DNA of 35,630 nucleotides from Rhizaria sp. SCN 62-66 (Eukaryota; Rhizaria, unplaced). The notes beneath the pieces were generated by a model, which made no database searches, had not been told where the DNA came from, and saw only the letters and a program-made list of their open reading frames with translations. The stretch covers positions 1-35,630 of the forward strand of contig MEDY01000316.1 of the NCBI GenBank assembly GCA_001724265.1. Reading direction: 5' to 3'. Position numbers and translations under genes: made by a program. Below are positions 12,001-21,451 of this stretch, piece after piece; within the stretch, counting starts at the first letter, position 1, and each line of letters opens with the position of its first letter.

Positions 12001-13831
12001 AAGCGTCGGCGGCGGTGAACCCGGCGCTGCGCGCGGCGTCCGAGTCCGCGAATGGATCGCCGAACGCGTGCACGAACGAGGCGCGCAGCTCAGCGGCGGA
12101 CTCGGCGAACGCGCCGGGGCCCGCGGCGCTGGCGGCGGCGGCGGTCGCGGCAGCGGCGGCGGGCCGGCCCTCCGCCAGCGCGTCGGCGAGCGCGGGGGAC
12201 ACGCCGGCGAGCGCGACCGAGAGCGCGTGGCTGTGGCCGCGCAACACGGCAGAGGCGCCGCGCGCGCGGGCAATGTCATCGCCGCCTACGGCCGCGGCCG
12301 CGGCGGCGCCGGCCGCGGCGGCGGCGGCCGCGGTGGCCGTGGCTGAGGTGGCCGTCGACGCCGTTTGGTAGCGCGCGTCGGCGATCGCGAGCAGCCCTGC
12401 GCCGCGCAGCGCGGGCGCGAGAGACGCGGCGCCCGCAGCGGCGAGGCCCAGCGCGGCCGTCGCGGACAGCGGGCCCGACGCCGCGGTGGCCGCAGAGGCC
12501 GCGGCGGGTGTGGCGGCGTCGGCCGCAGGCGCGGGTGCGCAGAGCGAAGCGTACTGGCCCATGCTCACGGTCGTCGTCGCCAGCAGCTCGATCGTCGCCC
12601 GCTGCGCCGCCTCAGCGTTGAACACGTCAGAGTCCGCGCTGTACGCCGCGGCCGCCGCAGCCGCGCCCGTGGCCGTGCCGCGCCGGCCTGCGGCACCCGT
12701 CGCGGCCGAGGTCGAGGCAGCGGCGATCAGCGGGATGCCAAGCGGGCCGTCGAGCGTGCCGGCCACGAGCGCGTCGCGCGCGGCCATGGAGCGCATGGCT
12801 ACGACATCCGAGAGCACGGCGGCAAACGAGGCCTGAAGCTGCTGGCGGCGGCCGAGCAGCGCGACGCGGAGCTCGTGAAGCGCGCCGATCTGCCGCAGGT
12901 CCGGGTCAGAAAGCAGCGTGAGCGCGTGCTGCAACAGGATGGCGGAGCGCAAGGGCTGGTTGCGGGCGAGATAGTGCTCGACGCGCGCGGGCACGCGGGT
13001 GAGATATTCCACTTTCGCGACGATTTCGATAACGATCGAGTACTTGGCGTGCTCGGCCCACATCTGCGCCAGCGGGGTCTGGTCGGCCAGCACAGACAGC
13101 TCAGCCGAGCCCAGCTCCGTGTGGAGTCGGCGCAGCATGCCCTGCGCGCCCGTGAAGGTGTGCAGCACGGCGCGGAACGACGACGTGGCCTGCTGGAAGC
13201 CCTTAAAGCAGCGCGCGGCGATCACGCGCGTGGCTTCCTCCACGGCGGCACGGTCTCGTTCGAGCGCGTCTTCAGCGCCCAGGTACATCAGCGGGTTGAA
13301 GCGGTCGCGTGTGCGCAGCGGCGCGGGCAGCTCGGCCAGGATCGCCTCAACGCGTGCGGAGACGCCGTCGGTGCTGTTGTCGACGCGGGTGCCGGTGCGG
13401 GCGCCGAAGGTCGTGAGAGTCTTGGTGCCAGCGGCACTGCTAATTTGGTTGTTGTCGCTGTCCGACTGCGAGTCGGAGGAGAGGCTGCTGAGCTCGGAGC
13501 CGGAGGACGGGAGGAACGACTTCTTCTTGGCGCCGCCGGCGTTGGCGCGCGAGGGGGGCGCGTCTTTGCCGTGGTCCTCATCTGAGAGCTCAAGCGAACC
13601 GGACTCGGAGTCCTCTTCGTCGCTGTCCTTCGCGCCCCACGGGCTGCGGCGGGCAGGGGCCCCGCGGGCGGGCGCGGCAGCGCGGCCCCAAGGGTTGCTG
13701 ACGCCACGGCCAGAGGCGGAGGCTCCCGCGCCAGTGGTGCGGCGGGCAGGGATTTCATCCGACTCGTCGCTGTCACTGGGGACGGTGTTGCGCGCGGGAG
13801 CCTTGCCGAAGCCTCCGTAAGCGCGGCTCAT
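3050..13831 (-). CDS. SEC8: Giant exocyst complex subunit Sec8/EXOC4-like protein, four exons
   Basis: Exons on the minus strand are 13831-10490, 10367-9807, 9672-9028 and 8884-3050, all joined in phase 0, giving about 3460 aa; family members are usually near 1000 aa. Sec8 tethers secretory vesicles to the plasma membrane within the octameric exocyst. Residues about 155-340 carry the Sec8 N-terminal helical domain (RFNPLMYL, long helices, then IGALHELRVALL). Further matches lie near residues 790-840, 2288-2312, 2432-2490 (helical, ending RCRARYQQ), 2687-2710 (LGYSLDWLSDQL), 3195-3225 and 3343-3363 (LARALVALQQNLVNL). The last 50 residues (ARTYVELLGLTPESL, then RDQYEALRSI) resemble the family C-terminus. 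The extra length is Ala/Gly/Ser-rich low complexity between conserved blocks, including an Asp run. The start is supported by an in-frame TGA seven codons upstream of ATG 13831. The N-terminal 150 residues are acidic and Ser-rich. Terminator is TAA. The family call rests on motif pattern rather than a search. Confidence 0.9.
8885..9027 (-). other. Sec8 intron 3 (143 nt, phase 0)
   Basis: Minus-strand donor is CAG|GTACAT and acceptor is ACTTGCAG|GGC. The intron is AT-rich between GC-rich exons, and removing it keeps the frame from ALRNQ into GIVST. Confidence 0.88.
9673..9806 (-). other. Sec8 intron 2 (134 nt, phase 0)
   Basis: Minus-strand donor is CAG|GTACGA and acceptor is TTTTGTAG|AAC. 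It shows the same sharp AT-rich contrast with its flanking exons, and the frame is preserved. Confidence 0.88.
10368..10489 (-). other. Sec8 intron 1 (122 nt, phase 0)
   Basis: Minus-strand donor is CAC|GTACGT and acceptor is GCGTTTTAG|TCT, joining RIIEH to SAESLLQMHW. The exon 1 frame stays open through the intron, but its length is not a multiple of three, so retention would shift the frame and end translation at 10331. Confidence 0.88.
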
Positions 13832-14252
13832 CGTGTGTGTTATAAAGTATCACGTCTGATTGAGGAAGTTTAACGCTAAACATGCGAAGTGGGTCGGGGC
13901 CAGAGAACAAATTGGGGTGGACGTGAGGTCGGAGCTGGGCTCATGGTGATTCGAAGAACGATGAGATCAGTCAAAGATACATATCGTCAGTAAGGATTTT
14001 AAAGAATAACCGCAATATAATATATAAATATCGACGCATAAAACTCCGTAATTATTTGAATAACGATCAAACGTCGTCACATATATGCTTTTTCTGGAGG
14101 CACCCGCCAGCCTCTTCGTGGTGCACTTTGGTGACTGTGGGCAGGCCAAGCCGACCATGAATTGACATTTTAAGCTCTGATGACTTGAAGTCGGTGTATT
14201 ATTCTTAAAAAATTGCGCTTTTAGTACGTTCACATTGTTTTTAAACTAGGTC
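13832..14252. other. Spacer: 5' region of Sec8 gene and 3' region of the disordered-protein gene
   Basis: A 421-base spacer between two minus-strand genes. It is AT-rich except for a GC-rich island at about 14095-14160 that contains GAGGC...GCCTC, able to form a 5-bp stem with an 8-base loop. A TTTATAA string sits close before the Sec8 ATG. A 26-codon plus-strand ORF starts at 14085, and a minus-strand ORF also covers the area; neither is convincing. Confidence 0.5.
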
Positions 14253-17200
14253 TCACTGCTTAATCCGACCTGCAGCGCTGTTAGCGCGTGTACCCGTGCA
14301 GATTGCCTCGTCGTCGGTGAAGTCAGACTCTCCAGCGAGCGTGGTCGCGGCCGTTCCGTCACTTGACCGTGTCCCCACAGTTGCCACAGACCCCACATCA
14401 GAGTCAGAGTCCTCCACGCGCGTGCTCGGGGCACGCCCGCGCTTCGAGCTCATTGTCACAACGTTAGCCCAGCCATCCAACAACGCTGCGCCGCCCGTCC
14501 CACTGCCGCCACTGCCACTGCTACCGCTACTGCTACTGTGACCACTGCCGCTGCTGTTGGCGCTGCTGCGGTCGTCCGCGCCCACCACCTTGCCCGACCC
14601 CAGCGGCGCAAGCGTGCAGAAGCGCGCCAGCGGCGACGCGCGAGCCCCCGTTGCCGCCGCAGCCGCGGCGGCGGCGTTGGCGACCGGCGAACCTGTGCCA
14701 CCGCTGTTGTTGTTGTAGTAGCTCGGTGCAAAGTGATGGGGTGCGTGTGTCGCGCCGGCGCCGGTGGCCGCGCGGAGGAAGCCCGGCGCCGAGAGCCGGT
14801 CGAGCAGCAGCGCGGCCGAGCGGCGGCGCGGGCGGGGCCGCAGCAGACTGACGGGGCTGCCAGCGTCGTGCGCGGCGTGCGCTGCCGTGACGGCGTTCGC
14901 GCCCGCGACGGTCGCTGCGGCCACTGCGAGGCTGGAACGGGGCACGGTCAGCACTGCGCCCATAAGCGCCGCCGCCCAGTCCGCGGGCATGACGTCGAAG
15001 CGGTCGACCGCGTCCTTGGTGGCAGCAGCCTCACTCGTCTTGCCGTTACTAGTGGTGGTGTTGTTGCTGATGATGTCGATGTTATGGACCGCAGGCTTGA
15101 TTAGGCCACCTGTTGCTGCCGGGGCAGCGGCGGCGGGCGCTTGGGCGGTGTCAGCAGGTGTGACCTTAGTTGCAGCAACAGCGGCGTAAGGGGGCGCCTG
15201 AACTAATGAGCTCGCGGTCGCGACGGCAGCAACAGGGGCAGCGCTCAGTGCGGCGGCAGTATGCGCCTGAACGGCGGCGTTTTGCCTCAGACTCGCCGCC
15301 GCCGCAGTGTTGCTGCTGACGGGAGAGAGCCGCTGCACCGCGCCCTGCAGTGAGAGCAGCGGAAAGCCCGTGACCGGGGACAGCGGCGCGAGCCCGCCGC
15401 TGCTGACCGCGCTCGCAGTCGCACTTGCAGTTGCGCTTGCACTCGCGCTCGCGATGTTAGTGACGACGGTCACGGGGCGGGCCGGCACGCGTGCGCGCGG
15501 CGGCGGGTGCGGCGGCGCGCGCGCGGGCACGAGCGGCGCCGCTGCAACGACGGCGGCGTAGCTCGGCGCAGCTCCACCGGCGCCGGTCGCCGTCGCGGTC
15601 GCAGTTGCGGCCGCTGTCGGTGGCAGACGCATCGGCGACGGGTACGACGCGTGGGCAATTCCGCGCGCACGCGCATCGCTGTCACCGGCGGCGACGTTGC
15701 TGCTGCTGCTGTTGCTGGCGGCAGAGGCGATCGATGCGGGTTTGCCGCTGCTGTAGCGCCGCGCGCCGGGATTAGCGTAGCCGTCAAACGCGGCGGGGAA
15801 CGCGCGCGCCACAGGCGAGTCAGCCGCTGTGTTTCCGCTGCCGGCGCCGTTGGCCGTGGAGCCGGAGCCGGGGGCGCGGATGGCGGCAACGCCAACGTGC
15901 GTAATGGCCAGCGCCAGCGGCGGCGCGAGCGCGAGCGCGGGGCACAGCGAGGGCGAGAGCGCGGGCGGAGTGCACACGGCAAGCAGCGCCGGCGACTGCG
16001 CCGCACTGCCACCGCCGCCGCCGCCGCCGCCGAGATTGAGGCCGCCGGTTGTGGTGACCGGCGGCATGCGCAGCAGCGAGCGCGGACGACTGCCGCTGCT
16101 GGCGCCGCGCCGCGCACTACCGCCGCCGTGGCCATTGCCGTAGCCATGGTTGTAGCCGCCGTCGCTTGCAAGGCTCAGCGCGGGACTGCTGGCGCCTGCG
16201 CGCTCGATGGCGACTGTGGCAGCGACAACAGCGGACGCGGAGGCAGATGCAGAGGACGCAGAGGAGGCGGTGCTGCTTGCAATCAGCCCTGCCGTCTCGG
16301 GCGCAGCTGCGGGGGGCACAGGGGCAGTGGGGCCGCGGAGCCGGGACACAGCTTGCTGCGTGACTGCGGCAGTGCTGAGCCAACGAGCTCCGCGGCGACG
16401 GTCGGCGTCATCTGCGCCGGGGCTAACAGGGCTTTGAACCGCGGAGTCGGCATGCGAGTGCGAGCGCCAAACCGGAGCCGCCCAGGGGAGTCCCAGAGCT
16501 CCCACGGTCACGCTGCCGACATTCACCGTGGTCGCGCTCCATTGCTTCGCAACTTCGTCGTCGTTAACGGAATCAGAGTTGCCATCGCTCTCGCGGCTGC
16601 TGGAGTCAGACTGGGATGAGGATGAAACATCGCTAGAGTCGCCGGACAAGTCGCCTTGCAGCCCTGCACTGCTGATGTCGTTTTTACTCTTGCCGGCGCA
16701 GACGGGAATCCAGGCCTGGCACGCGGCGTCCCATTGCGGCTCCACAGCTCCGAGCGCAGTGCTGGTCGCCTTCATCGTCAGGCGCAAGGCCCGTCGTAGC
16801 GCGCGCGCACGGCGGCGCACCACGCGCAGCCTCGATTTCGCCGCGGCCGCGGAAGCCGCGGCGGTCGTGGCTGCGGCGACGGCGGCGGCGCGGTCTGCGG
16901 CGGCTGCCGCGCGGGCTGCGTTGGCGTTCGCGAGGTGCTGCTGCTCGTGAAGCGTGAGCGTGAGCGCGAGCGCAAGCGTGGGCGCTAACGCCGACATCAT
17001 CTCAGTCCTGCAGTCCTCAGGCGCAGCAGCAGCGGCCGTGGCGCAGCTGCAGCGGGAGCAATGCAGCCGCGCTGCAGCCTCTGCGGGCGCAGCGGCGGGC
17101 GGCGGCGGCACAGAGGAGCGGCGCGGCGGCGAGAGCACGACCCGGCCTCTGAGCTTGTCACTGCGCACGGAGACGGACGACGTGCTTGGCAACAGAGCGT

Positions 17201-20200
17201 CTCCGCTCGCGTTGCCAATTACCGTCGCGGCAGCGGCCGTGGCGGAGTCCATAGAGCTGCCTGCGTCGCCATTTGTAGTGCTCCCGCTGCTGCCAGACTG
17301 GTCAGTGCCAGACCGGGACAGCGAGCGCGGCTGCGCCTGCGATTGAGATAGCTGCGACTGAGACAGGTCGACCGCGTAGTATGAAATGCCCATGTTGTCC
17401 TCGTCTTCGCTACCGCTGCCGCTGTCTGTGTCACTGCGCTCGGCCGCGCCGTCGAAGCTGCTGTCGCTGTCCTTGCTTGCTGTGCTGCTGTTGCTGCTGA
17501 TAAGCACAGTCGCAGAACAGCCACCGCGACAGCATAAGCACTCGGGGCCGACCTCACACGCAATCGCGACTTTGACACTGTTACTGTTACCCTCGATATT
17601 ATTGTTGATCATGCTGTTGTTGTCCTCAAAAAGAGTCTCTGATACAGAGGCGTCGACATCGGTGGCCGTCCCGCTCTCAGCATCGGTCGCGTCACCGCGC
17701 TTCTGCGCGGCCGCCGCAGCATCCGCCTCGGAGACAGAGGACGCGCGTTGGGGCCGCACGGCCGGCGGCACCGCAGCTGCGGCAGCGACTGCAGCTGCGG
17801 CGGCAGCGCTCGCGACGGCAGAGACGCCGGCAACAGCAGCGTTGGCCGCGGACGCAGCAGCGGTCGCAGTGGCCGCGGCCGTTGCAGCAGTGGCGGCAGC
17901 GGTGCTCGCCACTATCGATGCCCACGAGGGGCGCTTAGAGACCTGCAGCTGTTGCTGCTGCTGGTGCTGCTGCTGTTGTTGCTGGAGCTGGCCGCCTGGC
18001 GATTGCGGCAGCGGGGGGCGGCCAAGGCTCGCGCTCTGCATAGGCAGAGACGGCGACTGCGAGCGCTGCTGCGCCCACAGCATCTGCTGCTGCTGTTGAT
18101 ACTGTGCTTGGTGCTGCTGCTGGTATTGCTGCTGGTACTGTTGCTGCTGGTATTGTTGCTGATAGTGTTGCTGCTGGTACTGCTGCTGTTGACTGTGCTG
18201 ATGTTGCGGCTGCTGCTGCTGATACTGCTGCTGCTGCAGCTGATAGTACGGGTGCACTGGAGTCGACAGCGACGGCGACTGCAGCGGCGGCGGCAGCGGC
18301 AGCGGCGGCGGCGTCAACGGCGGCGTGGGGCCCACAGCAGACGCTGACTGGCCCAGAGACTGCGCATTGCCCCACCTGGTAGACTGCGGCGCAAGCACCT
18401 GTTGCTCGCCGCGGTAGCCCGCCGCTCTGCTCTGCATCTGCGTCAGCACCATGGGCGACTGCGCCTGCACATTCGCCTGCATGTGCGAGTGCATGTGCGA
18501 CTGCGTGTGCGAGTATGAGTGGAGCTGCGGCTGCAACGGGGTGTCGGGCGCCTGAGGCATAGCTTGGCCCGACTCAAACGACTGCAGTGACCGCAGCGAC
18601 TGCGCCGCCTGAAGCCCGCCGTGCGCAGCGGCGCCATAGCTCTGCTGCTGGTGCTGCTGGTGCGCAAACAGTGAGCCCGACGGCGTGACTGCCGGCCCAG
18701 CGGCAATATAGCCCGATACAGGAGCGGGAGCGCCCACGGCGGAGCCGCCGAGCGAGGGCGCGATGGACGGCGCGAGCGACGGGGCGAGCGAAGGGGAGAT
18801 CGCGGGCGACAGCGGCGGCAGCGACGGCGACAGCGACGCGGGGGCCAGCGCCGGCGACAGCGCGGGGGACAGCGCGGGCGACAGCGAGGGCGAGACGTCT
18901 CGGCCGAAGCGCTGGCCGGGAGAGCTGCCGCGCTGGGTGCGCATCTCGCTACCGCCGCGCGCGCCCAGCAACGCCAGCGCTGCCACGGCAGCGGCGGCGT
19001 TGTTTGCACTGGCCGTGCGCGTAGCGTCGCTTGGTGAGGAGCCTCCCGCGGCGACACCGCCGTTGCCAGGACTCAGGGCGGCACTGTTCGCGTGGCTCAT
19101 GCTGCTGTAGCTGCTGGAGAGGCTGCGCACGGGGCTGTGCGCGCTCGCCGGCGGCAGACCGGGCGCCGCCGTGGCCGCCGCCGCGACTTGCGCGGGCATG
19201 GGGGCGCCGGGGACTGGCAGCGGCACTGGCAGGGGCCCGTGAGCGGAGAGCCGGCGCGGCGGCAGCGGGGGTGTCTGGCCAGGCACCGTCGCTAACATAC
19301 TACTGCCGCCAACAGGGCCCGGGCCCGTCGCAGCCGCGGGGCCGGCGCTGTACGGGGAGGAGACGGAAGCATTAGCGGGAGCGGCGGCGGATGCAGACGC
19401 GGAGACTGGCGGGCGCGGCGGCGGGCCCTGTGCAAGAGCGCTCGGACCCGCAGCATTGGCGTTGGCGGTGGCGTTGTAGGTGTACGTGTTGCTGGCGGTA
19501 AGCGAGCCCGCGCGCGGCGGCGACAGACGGCGCAACGACGGACCGTCGTAGTACTGCTGCTGCGGCGGCCGCTGCAGCTGTCGCTGCTGCTGTTGTTGAA
19601 ACTGCTGCGGGGCTGAGAAGTGTTGGTAATTCGGGGCGGGAATGCGCATCTGCACTTGATGCTGCTGATACGAGTACACATGTTGCTGCTGCATTTGTTG
19701 CTGCTGCTGGGCAAACTGCTGCTGCTGCTGCTGTGGCGCGTAGCTGTGCACTGCCCCCTTGTTCGCACTCTGGTTGGCTGACAGGACTGCTGCGGCGGCG
19801 ATGGCACCAGAGTCACCCTCAGATGCAGACGCCACGAAGCCTCTGCCATGGGCATTGCCGCTGCTGCTACTGCTGCTGTACAGCGCGGCGCTGTCATCCC
19901 CATCCACATTCGCAGCCGCTACGGGATTCATATTGCCCGCGCTTTGCCCGTGACTGCGGCCGTGTGGACTGTGATTGCGCGAAGCAGCCAGGCTCTGAAG
20001 GTTGTTGTGGCTGTGGCTGCGGCTGTAGCTCATCCCATGCGTGCCGACACTATCAACCGTTGTGGTCGCGGCAGAGTCCGCAGCAGTCGTACTCGCCGCT
20101 GTGTGAGCACCGCTGCCGCTGCCGTTGCCGCTGCCGTTGCCGCTGCCGTTGCCGTTGCTGTTGCTGTTGCCATGGACATCGTTTTTGTTGTTTGTGTTGT

Positions 20201-20720
20201 TGTTGCTGCTGTCATCGCTTTTGCTGTTCGCTGCGTATGCAAATGCGCCCAAAGGCAGCATTGCAAACGCGCGACCACCCGTGGCGCCGTAGCCAGATCC
20301 AGAGCCAGATCCAGAGCCAGAGCCTGAGCCGTTGAAACCCTGGCCATGACTGTAGTTGTGGCTGTGGCCACCATGATCGGAACAAGAGTTGCTGTTGAAT
20401 CTTGCACCCACGTTATTACTGCTACTACTGCACCCGCTGCTGTCCCCGAGGCCGTCACGAGTACTTGCAGCGCCGTGGCCGGCCTGATTGTTTGCTGCTG
20501 CAGTGGCGAAAGCATCGCTGGGCAGGACGGTTCTGATGACTTGGGCGGCGATGGGGGCAATCTCGACCACTTCGAACGCCACGCGCGGCTCGGCACGCGC
20601 GGGGGACATGGACGGAAGTGTAGCGTGGCGCTGGTTAACGCGCCGGTGATGCTGTGTGGCGAGCACGAGCTCGGTGAGCGCCGCAGTGAGGGCGCGGCGC
20701 CGCGCCAGGGGACTCAGCAT
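14253..20720 (-). CDS. 2155-aa intrinsically disordered orphan protein
   Basis: A single uninterrupted frame starts at ATG 20720, with an in-frame TAG 14 codons upstream and no intervening ATG, and ends in TGA. No family is recognised. Most of it is Ser/Ala/Gly/Pro/Gln-rich and predicted by eye to be disordered. Visible elements are: a possibly folded N-terminus (1-75); (GS/GN)n repeats near 130-210; Gln-rich tracts near 330-390 and 827-927; an S-P-x-L repeat block near 609-660; a Cys cluster (CEVGPECLCC) near 1050-1072 and another (HCSRCSC) near 1220; an Ala-rich then strongly basic helix followed by WDAACQAWIPVC near 1240-1345; and scattered [WY]-A-x-x-V motifs at about 933, 1721, 1845 and 2084, with a looser DWAAALMG at 1915. 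It could be a scaffold or RNP-granule protein, but that is inference only. The upstream neighbour HCCS is transcribed divergently. Confidence 0.82.
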   Translation of the reverse strand: MLSPLARRRALTAALTELVLATQHHRRVNQRHATLPSMSPARAEPRVAFEVVEIAPIAAQVIRTVLPSDAFATAAANNQAGHGAASTRDGLGDSSGCSSSSNNVGARFNSNSCSDHGGHSHNYSHGQGFNGSGSGSGSGSGSGYGATGGRAFAMLPLGAFAYAANSKSDDSSNNNTNNKNDVHGNSNSNGNGSGNGSGNGSGSGAHTAASTTAADSAATTTVDSVGTHGMSYSRSHSHNNLQSLAASRNHSPHGRSHGQSAGNMNPVAAANVDGDDSAALYSSSSSSGNAHGRGFVASASEGDSGAIAAAAVLSANQSANKGAVHSYAPQQQQQQFAQQQQQMQQQHVYSYQQHQVQMRIPAPNYQHFSAPQQFQQQQQRQLQRPPQQQYYDGPSLRRLSPPRAGSLTASNTYTYNATANANAAGPSALAQGPPPRPPVSASASAAAPANASVSSPYSAGPAAATGPGPVGGSSMLATVPGQTPPLPPRRLSAHGPLPVPLPVPGAPMPAQVAAAATAAPGLPPASAHSPVRSLSSSYSSMSHANSAALSPGNGGVAAGGSSPSDATRTASANNAAAAVAALALLGARGGSEMRTQRGSSPGQRFGRDVSPSLSPALSPALSPALAPASLSPSLPPLSPAISPSLAPSLAPSIAPSLGGSAVGAPAPVSGYIAAGPAVTPSGSLFAHQQHQQQSYGAAAHGGLQAAQSLRSLQSFESGQAMPQAPDTPLQPQLHSYSHTQSHMHSHMQANVQAQSPMVLTQMQSRAAGYRGEQQVLAPQSTRWGNAQSLGQSASAVGPTPPLTPPPLPLPPPLQSPSLSTPVHPYYQLQQQQYQQQQPQHQHSQQQQYQQQHYQQQYQQQQYQQQYQQQHQAQYQQQQQMLWAQQRSQSPSLPMQSASLGRPPLPQSPGGQLQQQQQQHQQQQQLQVSKRPSWASIVASTAAATAATAAATATAAASAANAAVAGVSAVASAAAAAAVAAAAAVPPAVRPQRASSVSEADAAAAAQKRGDATDAESGTATDVDASVSETLFEDNNSMINNNIEGNSNSVKVAIACEVGPECLCCRGGCSATVLISSNSSTASKDSDSSFDGAAERSDTDSGSGSEDEDNMGISYYAVDLSQSQLSQSQAQPRSLSRSGTDQSGSSGSTTNGDAGSSMDSATAAAATVIGNASGDALLPSTSSVSVRSDKLRGRVVLSPPRRSSVPPPPAAAPAEAAARLHCSRCSCATAAAAAPEDCRTEMMSALAPTLALALTLTLHEQQHLANANAARAAAAADRAAAVAAATTAAASAAAAKSRLRVVRRRARALRRALRLTMKATSTALGAVEPQWDAACQAWIPVCAGKSKNDISSAGLQGDLSGDSSDVSSSSQSDSSSRESDGNSDSVNDDEVAKQWSATTVNVGSVTVGALGLPWAAPVWRSHSHADSAVQSPVSPGADDADRRRGARWLSTAAVTQQAVSRLRGPTAPVPPAAAPETAGLIASSTASSASSASASASAVVAATVAIERAGASSPALSLASDGGYNHGYGNGHGGGSARRGASSGSRPRSLLRMPPVTTTGGLNLGGGGGGGGSAAQSPALLAVCTPPALSPSLCPALALAPPLALAITHVGVAAIRAPGSGSTANGAGSGNTAADSPVARAFPAAFDGYANPGARRYSSGKPASIASAASNSSSSNVAAGDSDARARGIAHASYPSPMRLPPTAAATATATATGAGGAAPSYAAVVAAAPLVPARAPPHPPPRARVPARPVTVVTNIASASASATASATASAVSSGGLAPLSPVTGFPLLSLQGAVQRLSPVSSNTAAAASLRQNAAVQAHTAAALSAAPVAAVATASSLVQAPPYAAVAATKVTPADTAQAPAAAAPAATGGLIKPAVHNIDIISNNTTTSNGKTSEAAATKDAVDRFDVMPADWAAALMGAVLTVPRSSLAVAAATVAGANAVTAAHAAHDAGSPVSLLRPRPRRRSAALLLDRLSAPGFLRAATGAGATHAPHHFAPSYYNNNSGGTGSPVANAAAAAAAATGARASPLARFCTLAPLGSGKVVGADDRSSANSSGSGHSSSSGSSGSGGSGTGGAALLDGWANVVTMSSKRGRAPSTRVEDSDSDVGSVATVGTRSSDGTAATTLAGESDFTDDEAICTGTRANSAAGRIKQ
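17940..18245 (-). repeat. CAG/CAA triplet-rich region encoding a Gln-rich segment
   Basis: The plus strand shows many CTG and TTG triplets; on the minus strand these are CAG/CAA codons giving Q and Q-Y runs around residues 827-927 of the disordered protein. The tract is interrupted rather than pure. A second similar tract lies at about 19550-19735. Confidence 0.8.
18740..18900 (-). repeat. Degenerate repeat encoding S-P-x-L units
   Basis: Tandem imperfect 12-base-scale units such as GACAGCGCGGG on the plus strand encode a run of about twelve S/A-P-x-L/I units (for example LSPALSPAL) in the disordered protein, residues about 609-660. Confidence 0.75.
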
Positions 20721-21451
20721 GGCGAGAGAAGCGAGCCTTGGGATGCGGCAACGCCGGCGCTAGACAAACTTTTTAAGTAAAAAACAAGACATAGTCATTC
20801 GGTGTACAGATTTTACGTGAGTATTGAGTTATTGAGCGAGGCTGGCCGTTCAAGAGATGCCGGTTTCTTGCTCCTCTCAACGATGCCGCAGAACTCATCA
20901 GTTTAGAGAGCCTATACCTGCGCTACTTCTTGCAGAATTGCGGTGGCGCCTCATCCCGCCTTATTATAGCACCATCATGCATTATGACAATACTTTGAGG
21001 AGACAGCCCCACATAGTGAACATAAACACAAGTTTAGAGTTCGTTTGTGGTGCACAGCTCCTACAAAACGACTAAGTCAAAAATATAGATACAACAAATC
21101 CGTCGTTTGGAATTTCGAATAAATACACAAAACTAGCGTAATATACGCACACGTATCACAAAATTATACCCAGAATAAAGGACGGGTTACGGATATTGTT
21201 TGTCTTGAAAGCTGGCACGAGTCAAACTCGCGACTGACTCTTGCACACTCGATACAGTTTCTGTTTCTTATCTACTTCTCGGACTCGACCCCTAGAAGGT
21301 TTTTTAAGGCACATTCTACCGATGCTCTATGGCCGTCAGATGATGCATAGCTACTCTATATAGACATTCCATTATGCATTATTTTGCATCACTCCTTACC
21401 CAAGCTCACATATCCCGTTTTGGCTCTACGCTGCTCTTGTCTACGCGAAGC
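20721..21451. promoter_or_regulatory. Divergent intergenic region between the disordered-protein gene and HCCS
   Basis: This 731-base AT-rich interval separates two oppositely transcribed starts, so it should contain both promoters. The clearest element is TATATAG at 21357-21363, 89 bases before the HCCS ATG. An ORF at 20857-21075 has no recognisable content and AT-rich composition, and is not called. GAGTC and GACTC flank a 14-base stretch near 21219-21242. Confidence 0.6.
21357..21363 (+). promoter_or_regulatory. Probable TATA box of HCCS
   Basis: TATATAG lies 89 bases upstream of ATG 21452. With a usual 25-30 base spacing to the start of transcription, it would exclude the in-frame ATG at 21374 from the mRNA. 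This supports 21452 as the HCCS start. Confidence 0.45.

Noticed and set aside
13967-14233. 88-codon minus-strand ORF between Sec8 and the disordered-protein gene
   Set aside because: It lies in AT-rich spacer immediately after the TGA of the upstream gene and has no domain. More likely it is 3' UTR.
20857-21075. 72-codon plus-strand ORF in the divergent spacer
   Set aside because: No domain, spacer-like composition, and placed within the expected promoter region.
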